In this document: positions 50,682 through 59,122 of the stretch, in pieces
How positions within the stretch are numbered: position 1 is the first letter of the stretch
Layout of the letters: the number at the start of each line of letters is the position of its first letter
NCBI RefSeq assembly: GCF_900007165.1
Contig: NZ_CYGY02000050.1
Location: 33,425 to 97,424, forward strand
DNA length: 64,000 nucleotides
Origin: Paraburkholderia piptadeniae
GTDB taxonomy: Bacteria; Pseudomonadota; Gammaproteobacteria; Burkholderiales; Burkholderiaceae
Direction of reading: 5' to 3'
Position numbers and translations under genes: made by a program
The notes under the pieces: model-generated
Databases searched by the model: none
Seen by the model: the letters and a program-made list of their open reading frames with translations, nothing else
Told to the model about the DNA's origin: nothing

Positions 50682-52244
50682 ATGAATCACGATATCGCCC
50701 AACGGCTCGCAGACGCGCAGCAGAAGTTCGCGGCCGGCCAGTTCGACGGAGCCGCTGCGCTGCTGCACGACATCCTGTCGATCGAGCCGGACCACAACGA
50801 GGCGCTCGAAGCGCTTGGTTACGTCGCCGCTAAACAGGGCGATTACGCGCGCGCCGCGGACTATGCGATGCGCGCCGCGCTGCCCGCTTCGACGAACGCG
50901 CAGCAACTGCATTTCGCCGCGCACCTCTGTCAGATGGCCGGGCGCCATGCGGAAGCCATCGCGCTGTTCGATCGCGTTCTCGCCGCTTATCCCGATCACG
51001 CCGAAGCGCTGCACGGCGCGACGATGTCGCTCGTGCAAACGGGCGACCACGAGCGCGCGCTGCAATACCTCGCGCGGCTCACGCAACGCTATCCGCGATC
51101 CGCCGAGGCGCACTACAACCGAGGCACGCTGCTCGGCCAGATGGAGCGCCATGAAGAAGAACTCGTGGCCTATCGGCAGGCGATCGCGCTAAAGCCGAAT
51201 TTCGTGCGCGCGCATGTGAATCTCGGCGTCGCGCTGCGCGATCTGCACCGCTTCGACGAAGCGTTGCAGCAGTTCAAGAAGGCCGTGTCGATCGATACCA
51301 ACGATGCTGGCGCGCGCACCAACCGCGCGCAGACCAATCTGCTGCTCGGCGAATTCGAACATGGCTGGCGCGAGTACGAATGGCGCTGGCTCGACGGCAC
51401 GATGAGCCACGACCTGCCCGACTCGACGCTGTGGACGGGCAAGCAGCCGCTCGAATACAAGACCGTGCTCGTGCATTGCGAGCAGGGCTACGGCGATACG
51501 CTGCAGTTCATCCGCTTCGTCGACCGCCTGAGCGCGAAAGGCGCGCGGGTCATCGTGCGCGTTCAGGATGCGTTGCTGTCGCTGTTGCACGGCTATCCGG
51601 GCGCAGCGGACGTGATCGGCGAAACGGCGCCGCTGCCCGTGTTCGACTACCACATTCCGATGCTGAGTCTCGCGTTCGCGCTGAAGATTCGCGAGGCCCA
51701 TTTCGTCGGCGAGAGTCCCTACGTTCACGCGGATCAGCAATGGGTCGAGCAGTGGGACGACGTGTTCAGGCAAGGCGGCACCAGGCTGCGCGTCGGTATC
51801 GTGTGGTCGGGCAGCCGCACGCATCTGAACGACCGCAACCGTTCGGTTCCGCTTGCGCAACTGTCGCCGCTGTTCGATGCGAACGCGCAGTTCGTCTCGC
51901 TGGTGAAGGACGTGCGCGATATCGATCGCGCGGGCATCGACGAACTCGTGCAGCGCGGCGTGTTACGCGACGTGTCCGATCGCCTGACGACGTTCGCGGA
52001 CACGGCCGCGCTCGTCACGCAACTCGATCTCGTGATCTCCGTCGATACGGCCGTCGCGCATCTTGCCGGCGCGCTCGGCAAGCCCGTGTGGCTCGCGTTG
52101 CCGTTCACGCCCGACTGGCGCTGGCAACTGAATCGCGACGACAGTCCGTGGTATCCGCACATGCGCCTCTTCCGTCAGTCGACGCGCAACGACTGGAGCG
52201 ACGTCGTGCGGAATCTGCAAGCGGCGTTAGAAGCGCGGATTTGA
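50682..52244 (+). CDS. TPR protein with GT9-like glycosyltransferase domain
   Basis: A 520-residue protein. Residues 1-230 hold about six tetratricopeptide repeats, for example AEAHYNRGTLLGQMERHEEE and PNFVRAHVNLGVALRDLHRF. The rest, from about residue 260, resembles a GT-B glycosyltransferase of the GT9 (heptosyltransferase) type: VGIVWSGSRTHLNDRNRSVP, and then DLVISVDTAVAHLAGALGKP with the nucleotide-sugar site. Such TPR-GT proteins are frequent in Burkholderia; acceptor and sugar are unknown. Confidence 0.85.
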   Translation: MNHDIAQRLADAQQKFAAGQFDGAAALLHDILSIEPDHNEALEALGYVAAKQGDYARAADYAMRAALPASTNAQQLHFAAHLCQMAGRHAEAIALFDRVLAAYPDHAEALHGATMSLVQTGDHERALQYLARLTQRYPRSAEAHYNRGTLLGQMERHEEELVAYRQAIALKPNFVRAHVNLGVALRDLHRFDEALQQFKKAVSIDTNDAGARTNRAQTNLLLGEFEHGWREYEWRWLDGTMSHDLPDSTLWTGKQPLEYKTVLVHCEQGYGDTLQFIRFVDRLSAKGARVIVRVQDALLSLLHGYPGAADVIGETAPLPVFDYHIPMLSLAFALKIREAHFVGESPYVHADQQWVEQWDDVFRQGGTRLRVGIVWSGSRTHLNDRNRSVPLAQLSPLFDANAQFVSLVKDVRDIDRAGIDELVQRGVLRDVSDRLTTFADTAALVTQLDLVISVDTAVAHLAGALGKPVWLALPFTPDWRWQLNRDDSPWYPHMRLFRQSTRNDWSDVVRNLQAALEARI

Positions 52245-52273
52245 ATGAAGCGCCATCGCGGGTCGCGGGCATA

Positions 52274-52303
52274 AAAAAACGGAGCGCTTCGCGAGTGCTC
52301 CGT
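52274..52303. terminator. Bidirectional terminator between the TPR gene and the hsp20 pair
   Basis: ACGGAGC (52279-52285) and GCTCCGT (52297-52303) form the stem. An A-run before it on the plus strand gives a T-run for the minus-strand hsp20 transcripts. Confidence 0.75.
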
Positions 52304-52306
52304 TCT

Positions 52307-52334
52307 CATTCATCCATTCATCCATTCATCCATT
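52307..52334 (+). repeat. Octamer tandem repeat (CATTCATC x3.5)
   Basis: Three and a half copies of CATTCATC directly follow the terminator, between converging genes and 16 bp past the end of the hsp20 gene. Confidence 0.85.
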
Positions 52335-52350
52335 AACTTAGGCAAACGCG

Positions 52351-52758
52351 TTAGCCCATCTTCACGTCGATGCGCCGGGGCTGCGCCTGCTCGCGTCGCG
52401 GAATGACGAGCTTCAGCACGCCGTCCTTCAGATTCGCTTCGATCTTCGATGTGTCGAAGTCGTCACTGATCGTGAAGCGCCGCGCGAAGAACGGTGCGCG
52501 CACTTCAGCGTGCGAGAGCCGCACGTTCGCGGACACGGGCACCGTCGATTCGCCTTCGATCGTCAGACTGCCGTCATGCACGCGCACGTCGAGCTTGTCC
52601 TTCGACACGCCGGGCAGATCGGCCCACAGCGTCACGGCCTTTCTGTCCTCGACGATATCGACGGGCGGCGTCAGCGTCACGCGGCGTTCCTGCTCGCGCG
52701 TGCCGTCGCGGGTCATTGCGCTGTCGTCGCGCTGGGTCACTTGAGTGTTGTCGCTCAT
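52351..52758 (-). CDS. Hsp20/alpha-crystallin small heat-shock protein
   Basis: A 135-residue small heat-shock protein. The alpha-crystallin domain spans about residues 35-130, with LWADLPGVSKDKLDVRVHDG, SLTIEGES and the A-x-x-x-n-G-v-L type end (ANLKDGVLKLVIPR). The short N-terminus is polar. It is the second gene of a tandem pair, starting 13 bp after its neighbour. GAGG precedes the ATG. It should hold unfolding proteins during heat stress. Confidence 0.92.
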   Translation of the reverse strand: MSDNTQVTQRDDSAMTRDGTREQERRVTLTPPVDIVEDRKAVTLWADLPGVSKDKLDVRVHDGSLTIEGESTVPVSANVRLSHAEVRAPFFARRFTISDDFDTSKIEANLKDGVLKLVIPRREQAQPRRIDVKMG

Positions 52759-52771
52759 GATTTCACCTCGC

Positions 52772-53212
52772 TTATTGAACCGTGATCGCGCGCGGCTTCG
52801 ACGCTTCGCGCTTGCCAACCGTGATCAGCAGACAGCCGTCGGCGTAGCGCGCCTGCACGTTGTCGGGGTCCGCGTGCTGCGGCAACTCGACGACGCGGCG
52901 GAACGTGCCGTTGAAGCGCTCCTGCGCATACGCGCGGGCGCCTTCGTCCGACGCGGCGCGCGTCGACGGACGCTCGCCTGCGATTGTCAGAAGGCCCTTG
53001 TCGATCGACAGTTCGAGCTTCGACGAATCGATGCCGGGCGCGAACGCGACGATCTCGATCGCGTCGTCGGTCACGCCGATATTGAGGCTCGGAAACGCAC
53101 CCGGACGGCTCGAACGGATGCTGGACGGAAACGCGCCAAAGCGGCTCGACATGTGCCGCTGCAAGCGGTCGAGTTCGGCGAACAGGTCGGTTCCGAAGTA
53201 ATAGCCACTCAT
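52772..53212 (-). CDS. Hsp20/alpha-crystallin small heat-shock protein
   Basis: A 146-residue Hsp20. The N-terminal MSGYYFGTDLFAELDRLQRH is the family's dimer-assembly region. The alpha-crystallin domain follows (VAFAPGIDSSKLELSIDKGL, LTIAGERP, and YADGCLLITVGKRE). It is the first gene of the pair and differs clearly from the second, so the two may form mixed oligomers, as with E. coli IbpA and IbpB. GGAGAG precedes the ATG. A sigma-32-like promoter lies about 120 bp upstream. Confidence 0.92.
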   Translation of the reverse strand: MSGYYFGTDLFAELDRLQRHMSSRFGAFPSSIRSSRPGAFPSLNIGVTDDAIEIVAFAPGIDSSKLELSIDKGLLTIAGERPSTRAASDEGARAYAQERFNGTFRRVVELPQHADPDNVQARYADGCLLITVGKREASKPRAITVQ

Positions 53213-53332
53213 GATCGCTCTCTCCTCTGAGCGGCAAGACAATCCGGGCTGAGTGTGCCTGTCGTGCCGCGACGAACGAAGTGGATAAACGCAGTGCCCG
53301 TCACGTCGACGCGGCGTCTGCCTGCTGATCGA

Positions 53333-53361
53333 TAAATAGGAAGCCTCTGCAAATTTTCAAG
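53333..53361 (-). promoter_or_regulatory. Sigma-32-like heat-shock promoter of the hsp20 pair
   Basis: On the minus strand CTTGAA is followed after 15 nt by CCTATTTA, matching CTTGAA and (partly) CCCCATNT of heat-shock promoters. It lies 121 bp upstream of the first hsp20 start. Confidence 0.6.
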
Positions 53362-53496
53362 CGCGATTTCCGCAAAAATCAGGCCCTTGAAAAGCGCATT
53401 GGGCGGCCTCATCTGGCGGCGCCTCGGCTGCTATGAATTTCGTTTTCGAAGCCGGTTGCTCTGGTTTTACCGACTCTTCAAAGATCGTTGATTCCG

Positions 53497-53812
53497 ATGT
53501 CTCGTTCCTGCGGCAATGCGGACGCGCTGCGCGCACTTCCGCGTTTCTATTGGTCGAAACTGATCTGGAGGCCAACGGGCGAGTGTCCCATCAATTGACG
53601 ACTACCGTCTCGCCGCAGGCCGTCGCGATGCGCGGCGCGGACGCAAGCCCGTTCGCTGCACCGCGCTGAACGGCGAAGTGGAGCGCGAGGTCGAGTGCCC
53701 GATCTATGAGCGGCGTTCCAGTACGTGCCGCGAGTTCGAATTGGGCGCGGACGAATGCAACTACCGCGCGCCGCATCACAGACTGCCCGCGATTAAAAGC
53801 GCCGTAGCCTGA
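53497..53812 (+). pseudogene. Frameshifted YkgJ-family (cysteine-cluster, UPF0153) gene
   Basis: The three forward frames each hold parts of one YkgJ-type protein in the right order. Frame 1 gives the start MSRSC; frame 2 RQCG; frame 3 CAHFRVS; frame 1 FYWS; frame 2 ETDLEANGRVSHQLTTTVSP and AVAMRGADASP; frame 3 VRCTALNGEVEREVECPIYE, then RRSSTCREFELGADECN, to a stop at 53810-53812. The ordered cysteines (CxxC, C, C, C, C) fit the zinc/iron-chelating YkgJ domain. At least four small deletions are needed to join the pieces, so it is a decayed gene unless the sequence is faulty. Confidence 0.7.
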
Positions 53813-54134
53813 TCACGGCCGGGCCGATTAACGGGTCTGCCGCCCGCGCTGTTTATCCCCGCTGTTATCGCGTCCGTTATGCGGCCCGCGCGCGGCACGC
53901 ATTTCTCACTATCCAGGCAGCACGCTTGCCCTGGTGAAAACACCAACCTCTTGCTCCGAGGACAGCCGAAGCGGCGCCGGTCGGCGCTTTCGCCGCTTTG
54001 CGCGACATTTCCCCTATCCGTCGCGCGTGGAAACAATCATAACGACACTTGTTAGAATCCTATCAAACGATGTACGATGCCTGCGAATAAACCATCAGCC
54101 GTTGCTGTGCATTGCACAAACCTGCGGACGTCTC
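53813..54134. promoter_or_regulatory. Upstream region of the deoC operon
   Basis: I see no gene in these 322 bp. A sigma-70-like promoter is possible: TTGTTA (54049-54054), an 18-nt spacer and TACGAT (54073-54078), 57 bp before the deoC start. ACGATGTACGAT (54067-54078) is a short direct repeat overlapping the -10 and may be an operator half. No regulator gene lies next to it. Confidence 0.4.
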
Positions 54135-55142
54135 ATGCCTGAACTTTCTATGCCTTCGTCGGTGGTCGCGTTGCGGCGCGCAGCCCGCGTTCATCCCGTA
54201 CGCAATCCCGGCGTGCCTTTCGATCTTTCTTGGCTCGACGGCCTGCGCGTGAACCAGTCGGCCGTCGAGCGCCGCACGGCGACGCTCAACGCTCGACGCA
54301 CCGTGAAGAAGGATGCGCAGGCCGCGTGGCTGCTGAAGGCCGTCACCTGCATCGACCTCACGACGCTCAACGGCGACGACACGGAAGGCCGCGTGCGCCG
54401 TCTCTGCGCAAAAGCGAAGCAGCCCGTGCGCGACGACATTCTCGCGGCGCTAGGCGTGCCGCCGCGCAGCATCACGACGGGCGCCGTGTGCGTGTATCAC
54501 CGCTATGTTGCCGCCGCCGTCGATGCACTCGCGCGCAGCGGCATCCCTGTGGCCGCCGTGTCGACGGGCTTTCCAGCAGGCCTCGTTCCGCATCCTTTGA
54601 AACTGAAGGAGATCGAGGCATCGGTGGCCCACGGCGCGCAGGAAATCGACATCGTCGTCACGCGCGAGCATGTGCTGACGGGCAACTGGCAGGCGCTGTA
54701 CGACGAAGTGCGCGACTTTCGCGCCGCGTGCGGCGAAGCGCATCTGAAAGCGATTCTCGCGACGGGCGATATCCAGACGCTGTCGAAAGTTGCACGCGCA
54801 TCGATGGTCTGCATGATGGCGGGTGCCGATTTCATCAAGACGTCGACGGGCAAGGAAGGCGTGAATGCCACGCTCGACGTGTCGCTCGTGATGGCGCGCA
54901 TGATCCGCGAATACCACGCGCGCACGGGCGTTCTGATCGGCTTCAAGCCCGCTGGCGGCGTATCGGATGCGAAGACGGCGCTGTCGTATCAGATCCTGAT
55001 GAAAGAAGAGCTGGGCCGTCCGTGGCTCGAACCCGAACTGTTCCGAATCGGCGCATCGAGCCTTCTCGCCGATATCGAACGCCAGTTGGAGCATCACGCG
55101 ACTGGCCGTTACTCCGCCTTCAACCGTCACCCTGTAGCCTGA
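54135..55142 (+). CDS. deoC: Deoxyribose-phosphate aldolase
   Basis: A 335-residue DeoC of the longer type. The Schiff-base lysine is in ADFIKTSTGK (K235). CIDLTTLNGDDTEGRVRRLC is the N-terminal barrel strand, and GFKPAGGVSDAKTALSYQIL holds the second lysine of the active site. It splits 2-deoxyribose 5-phosphate to glyceraldehyde 3-phosphate and acetaldehyde. I chose the ATG at 54135; the frame is open further through the promoter. It is first in an eight-gene operon, and the ALDH gene follows by 13 bp. Confidence 0.95.
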   Translation: MPELSMPSSVVALRRAARVHPVRNPGVPFDLSWLDGLRVNQSAVERRTATLNARRTVKKDAQAAWLLKAVTCIDLTTLNGDDTEGRVRRLCAKAKQPVRDDILAALGVPPRSITTGAVCVYHRYVAAAVDALARSGIPVAAVSTGFPAGLVPHPLKLKEIEASVAHGAQEIDIVVTREHVLTGNWQALYDEVRDFRAACGEAHLKAILATGDIQTLSKVARASMVCMMAGADFIKTSTGKEGVNATLDVSLVMARMIREYHARTGVLIGFKPAGGVSDAKTALSYQILMKEELGRPWLEPELFRIGASSLLADIERQLEHHATGRYSAFNRHPVA

Positions 55143-55155
55143 GCAGACTGATCCC

Positions 55156-57573
55156 ATGAGCGTAGCCGAGTATTTTTCTTCGATGGAGTACGGTCCCGCA
55201 ATCGAGGACGATCAGCCCGCGCGCGCGTGGCTCGCGCAGCACGACGCGACGTTCGGTCATTTCATCGATGGTGGATGGCGCGCGCCCGCTGCGAGCGAGC
55301 GCTTCGCGACGCATGAGCCCGCGACGGGCGAACTGCTCGCGCATGTCGCGCAAGGCGACGCCACCGACATCGACGCCGCCGTCGCCGCCGCGCGCGCCGC
55401 GCAGCCCGCGTGGTCCGCGCTTGGCGGCGCGGGACGCGCGCGGCATCTGTATGCGCTGTCGCGGATGGTGCAGCGTCACAGCCGTCTCTTTGCCGTGCTC
55501 GAAGCGCTCGACAACGGCAAGCCGATCCGCGAGACGCGCGATATCGACATTCCGCTCGTCGCGCGGCACTTTCTGCATCACGCGGGCTGGGCGCAGTTGC
55601 AGGACAGCGAATTCGCGAGCTTCGCGCCGCTTGGCGTGATCGGCCAGATCGTGCCGTGGAATTTCCCGCTGCTGATGCTCGCGTGGAAGATCGCGCCGGC
55701 GATCGCGACGGGTAACTGTGTCGTGCTGAAGCCCGCCGAATACACGCCGCTCACGGCGCTGCTGTTCGCCGAACTCGCGCATCGCGCGGGTCTGCCGAAG
55801 GGCGTGCTGAACGTCGTCACGGGCGACGGGCGCACGGGCGCGGCGCTCGTCGATCATCCCGGCGTCGACAAGATCGCGTTCACGGGCTCGACGGAAGTGG
55901 GCCGGCTGATTCACGCGGCTACGGCGGGTTCGGGCAAATCGCTGACGCTCGAACTGGGCGGCAAGTCGCCGTTCATCGTGTTCGACGATGCGGACCTCGA
56001 TGGCGCCGTCGAGGGCGTCGTCGACGCGATCTGGTTCAACCAGGGGCAGGTGTGCTGCGCGGGCTCGCGTCTGCTGGTGCAGGAGGGCGTCGAGGCGCGC
56101 TTCATCGACAAGCTCAAGCGCCGCATGGCGACGCTGCGGGTCGGGCCATCGCTCGACAAGTGCACCGATATCGGCGCGATCGTCGACAAGGTTCAGCTCG
56201 AGCGCATCGAAGCGCTGGTCGAAGCGGGCCGCCGCGAAGGTTGCGCGATCTACCAGTCGCCGGAGGCGGATCACGGCGGCGTGCCCGCCGGCGGCTGCTT
56301 CTATCCGCCGACGCTCGTCACGGGCGTCGCGCCCGCGTCGACGCTCGCGCAGGAAGAAATCTTCGGCCCCGTGCTCGTCACGATGACGTTCCGCACGCCC
56401 GACGAAGCCGTCGCGCTCGCGAACAACACGCGCTATGGGCTCGCGGCGAGCATCTGGAGCGAGACGATCGGCCGCGCGCTCGACATCGCGCCGCGTCTCG
56501 CGTGCGGCGTCGTGTGGGTCAACGCGACGAATCTGTTCGACGCGGCGGTCGGCTTCGGCGGCTATCGCGAGTCGGGCTATGGACGCGAAGGCGGTCGCGA
56601 AGGCATCTACGAGTACGTGAAGCCGACGGCGTGGCTCGCGCTCGAAGAACGGCGGCCCGTGCAGCGTGTGCGCGATCCGTCGCAGGCGCATGACGCGTTG
56701 CATCACGAGTCGAATCAGGCGGACGCCTTCGCGATCGACCGCACGGCGAAGCTTTTTATCGGCGGCAAGCAGGCGCGGCCCGACAGCGGCTATTCGCTGC
56801 CCGTCTACGGACCCGATGGCGCCGTCGTCGGCGAAGTCGGCGACGGCAATCGCAAGGACATTCGCAACGCCGTCGCGGCGGCGCGAGGCGCGCAGAAGTG
56901 GTCGCAGGCGAGCGCGCACAACCGCGCGCAGGTGCTGTACTACCTCGCCGAAAATCTTGCGGTGCGCGCGCATGAATTCGCGCATCAGCTCGCCGTTCGC
57001 ACGGCCGCCGGCGAAACGGCCGCGCGCCGTGAAGTGGACGCCTCGGTGACGCGCCTCTTCACGTACGCCGCGTGGGCCGACAAGTTCGACGGCGCGGTGC
57101 ATGCGCCGCCGTTGCGCGGCGTTGCGCTCGCGATGAACGAGCCGCTCGGCGTGATCGGCATCGCGTGCCCGGACGAGGCGCCGCTGCTGTCGTTCATCTC
57201 GCTGGTGGCGCCCGCGCTCGCGATGGGCAATCGCGTCGTCGTCTTGCCGAGTTCGTCGAGTCCGCTTACAGTGACCGACTTCTATCAGGTCGTCGAGACG
57301 TCGGACGTGCCCGCGGGCGTGCTCAACATCGTGACGGGCGAACGCGGCCCGCTGCTGTCGGCGCTCGCGAAGCACGACGATGTCGATGCGCTGTGGTGCT
57401 TCGGCCTCGCGAACGATTCGGCGCTGGCCGAACGCGAGTCGGTCGGCAACCTGAAGCGCACGTTCGTCGATCATGGCCGCGCGTTCGACTGGTTCGACGC
57501 ATCGAGCGAAGGCCCGGCGTTCCTGCGGCAGGCAACACAAGTGAAAAACATCTGGATACCGTACGGCGACTGA
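55156..57573 (+). CDS. ALDH16-type aldehyde dehydrogenase with second, non-catalytic ALDH module
   Basis: An 805-residue protein. Residues 30-500 are a full aldehyde dehydrogenase: IGQIVPWNFPLLMLAWKIAP, then LELGGKSPFIVFDDADLDGA, and NQGQVCCAGSR with the catalytic Cys C300. Residues 530-800 hold a second ALDH-like cofactor domain (AKLFIGGKQARPDSGYSLPV, ending in a NIVTGERGP region) with no catalytic Cys domain. This two-module plan is that of bacterial ALDH16. Beside deoC it probably oxidises the acetaldehyde released by the aldolase to acetate. It starts 13 bp after deoC. Confidence 0.9.
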   Translation: MSVAEYFSSMEYGPAIEDDQPARAWLAQHDATFGHFIDGGWRAPAASERFATHEPATGELLAHVAQGDATDIDAAVAAARAAQPAWSALGGAGRARHLYALSRMVQRHSRLFAVLEALDNGKPIRETRDIDIPLVARHFLHHAGWAQLQDSEFASFAPLGVIGQIVPWNFPLLMLAWKIAPAIATGNCVVLKPAEYTPLTALLFAELAHRAGLPKGVLNVVTGDGRTGAALVDHPGVDKIAFTGSTEVGRLIHAATAGSGKSLTLELGGKSPFIVFDDADLDGAVEGVVDAIWFNQGQVCCAGSRLLVQEGVEARFIDKLKRRMATLRVGPSLDKCTDIGAIVDKVQLERIEALVEAGRREGCAIYQSPEADHGGVPAGGCFYPPTLVTGVAPASTLAQEEIFGPVLVTMTFRTPDEAVALANNTRYGLAASIWSETIGRALDIAPRLACGVVWVNATNLFDAAVGFGGYRESGYGREGGREGIYEYVKPTAWLALEERRPVQRVRDPSQAHDALHHESNQADAFAIDRTAKLFIGGKQARPDSGYSLPVYGPDGAVVGEVGDGNRKDIRNAVAAARGAQKWSQASAHNRAQVLYYLAENLAVRAHEFAHQLAVRTAAGETAARREVDASVTRLFTYAAWADKFDGAVHAPPLRGVALAMNEPLGVIGIACPDEAPLLSFISLVAPALAMGNRVVVLPSSSSPLTVTDFYQVVETSDVPAGVLNIVTGERGPLLSALAKHDDVDALWCFGLANDSALAERESVGNLKRTFVDHGRAFDWFDASSEGPAFLRQATQVKNIWIPYGD

Positions 57574-57642
57574 CCGCTTGCCAATCGTTTCCTGATCGCT
57601 AGACAAAGCGACAGCGCGCCAACCGAAAACGGAGGAGACAAC

Positions 57643-58107
57643 GTGCTGAAGAATCTGGACCCGCTGTTGAACGCCGATGTGCTGCACGCGCTGCGCGCGA
57701 TGGGCCACGGCGATGAAGTCGTGATCTGCGACGCGAATTTCCCGGGCGACTCCGTTGCGCGCGAAACCGTCACGGGCAAGCTGCTGCGGCTCGATGGCGT
57801 CGATGCGCCGCGCGCGATTCGCGCCGTGCTTTCCGTGCTGCCGCTCGATACGTTCGTTGACGATCCGGCGCTGCGCATGGAAGTGGTCGGCGAGCCGAAC
57901 ACCATTCCCGCCGTGCAGCGCGAAGCGCAAGCCGAAGTGAACAACGCGGAAGGGCGCGACGTGCCGTTGGTCGGCATCGAGCGCTTTGCGTTCTATGCGC
58001 GCGCGAAGAAAGCGTACTGCGTGATCGCGACGGGCGAGCAGCGCGGCTACGGCTGCTTCGTGTTCAAGAAGGGCGTGCTGCTCGCCCCGGACGCTCCAAG
58101 GGAATAA
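57643..58107 (+). CDS. RbsD/FucU-family sugar mutarotase
   Basis: A 154-residue protein of the RbsD/FucU family, nearer FucU. MGHGDEVVICDANFPGD carries the conserved His (H22) and the Asp-Ala-Asn-Phe-Pro turn; YGCFVFKKGVL closes the fold with its Tyr. It interconverts sugar anomers so that kinase or transporter receives the right form. The start is a GTG at 57643 with GGAGGAG 5 nt upstream. In this operon the likely substrate is deoxyribose. Confidence 0.9.
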   Translation: MLKNLDPLLNADVLHALRAMGHGDEVVICDANFPGDSVARETVTGKLLRLDGVDAPRAIRAVLSVLPLDTFVDDPALRMEVVGEPNTIPAVQREAQAEVNNAEGRDVPLVGIERFAFYARAKKAYCVIATGEQRGYGCFVFKKGVLLAPDAPRE

Positions 58108-58112
58108 CGCCG

Positions 58113-59072
58113 ATGGCCACGCAACAGAAACAAGGGCGCGTCGTCATTCTCGGCATCTACGTGACCGATCTCACGTTCCGCGCGGACCGCATGCCGCTGA
58201 TCGGCGAAACGATTGCGGGTTCCGCGTTCAAGATGGGCCCGGGCGGCAAGGGCTCGAATCAGGCCGTCGCGGCGGCGCGCGCGGGCGCCGACGTCGTGTT
58301 CTGCACGCGCATTGGCAACGACGCGTTCGGCGCGATTGCCCGTTCGACGTGGGACGCCGAAGGCATCACGGCGCGCGCGTCGGTGATCGAAGGCGCATCG
58401 ACGGGCGCGGCCCACATCTTTGTCGACGACATCACCGGCAAGAACGCGATCATCGTCGCGTCGGGCGCGGCGGGAACGATGAACGCGAGCGACGTCGACG
58501 CAATCGAAAAAGACATCGCGTCGGCGCGCGTGTTCGTCACGCAGCTGGAGCAGCCCGTCGCCGCCGCGCGGCGCGGGCTCGAGGTCGCGCGCAGGCACGG
58601 CGTGACGACGGTGTTCAATCCCGCGCCCGCGCTGCCCCTCGACGACAGCATTTTTCCGCTGTGCGATTACATCACGCCGAACGAAACGGAGACAGCCGCG
58701 CTGACGGGCATCGAGGTCAGCAACGTCGACGACGCGCGCCGCGCCGCCGACGTGCTGCTGGAAAAGGGCGTGCGCAACGTGATCGTGACGCTCGGCGAAG
58801 CGGGCGCCTTGCTGCATTCGGCTGAACAGTCGGTGTTCGTGCCGGCGTTCCAGTGCGGACGCGTGGTGGAAACGGCGGGCGCCGGCGACGGCTTTACGGG
58901 CGGCTTCGCGGCGGCGCTCGCGCGCGGCGCGGATGCCGTCGAGGCGACGCGCTTCGGCTGCGCGCTCGCGGGCATTTCGGTGACGCGCGCGGGCACCGCG
59001 CCGTCGATGCCGATGCTCGCGGAAGTCAACGCCGTGCTCGCGCAGTCGCGCGATCCGCTTTCAACGCATTGA
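58113..59072 (+). CDS. PfkB-family sugar kinase (ribokinase/deoxyribokinase-like)
   Basis: A 319-residue PfkB kinase. GPGGKGSNQAVAAARAGADV is the N-terminal PfkB signature, and ETAGAGDGFTGGFAAAL the C-terminal one, with catalytic Asp about residue 259. In ribokinases the second signature is usually GAGD-x-F as here. Next to deoC the expected reaction is phosphorylation of 2-deoxyribose to deoxyribose 5-phosphate (DeoK role); ribokinase remains an alternative. It starts 5 bp after the mutarotase gene. Confidence 0.9.
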   Translation: MATQQKQGRVVILGIYVTDLTFRADRMPLIGETIAGSAFKMGPGGKGSNQAVAAARAGADVVFCTRIGNDAFGAIARSTWDAEGITARASVIEGASTGAAHIFVDDITGKNAIIVASGAAGTMNASDVDAIEKDIASARVFVTQLEQPVAAARRGLEVARRHGVTTVFNPAPALPLDDSIFPLCDYITPNETETAALTGIEVSNVDDARRAADVLLEKGVRNVIVTLGEAGALLHSAEQSVFVPAFQCGRVVETAGAGDGFTGGFAAALARGADAVEATRFGCALAGISVTRAGTAPSMPMLAEVNAVLAQSRDPLSTH

Positions 59073-59122
59073 GCGAGCGCGCCGCTTGCCGCGGCGCGCA
59101 GTCTGAAGGAGTTCGTTTCGAC

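Noticed and set aside
53433..53669. 78-codon frame upstream of deoC as an intact small gene
   Set aside because: It matches only the middle of a YkgJ-type protein, whose start and end lie in other frames, so it is part of a pseudogene.
55120..57930. Long open frame opposite the ALDH16-type gene
   Set aside because: Shadow frame with the same Arg/Ala-rich composition; it also runs across the ends of the neighbouring genes.
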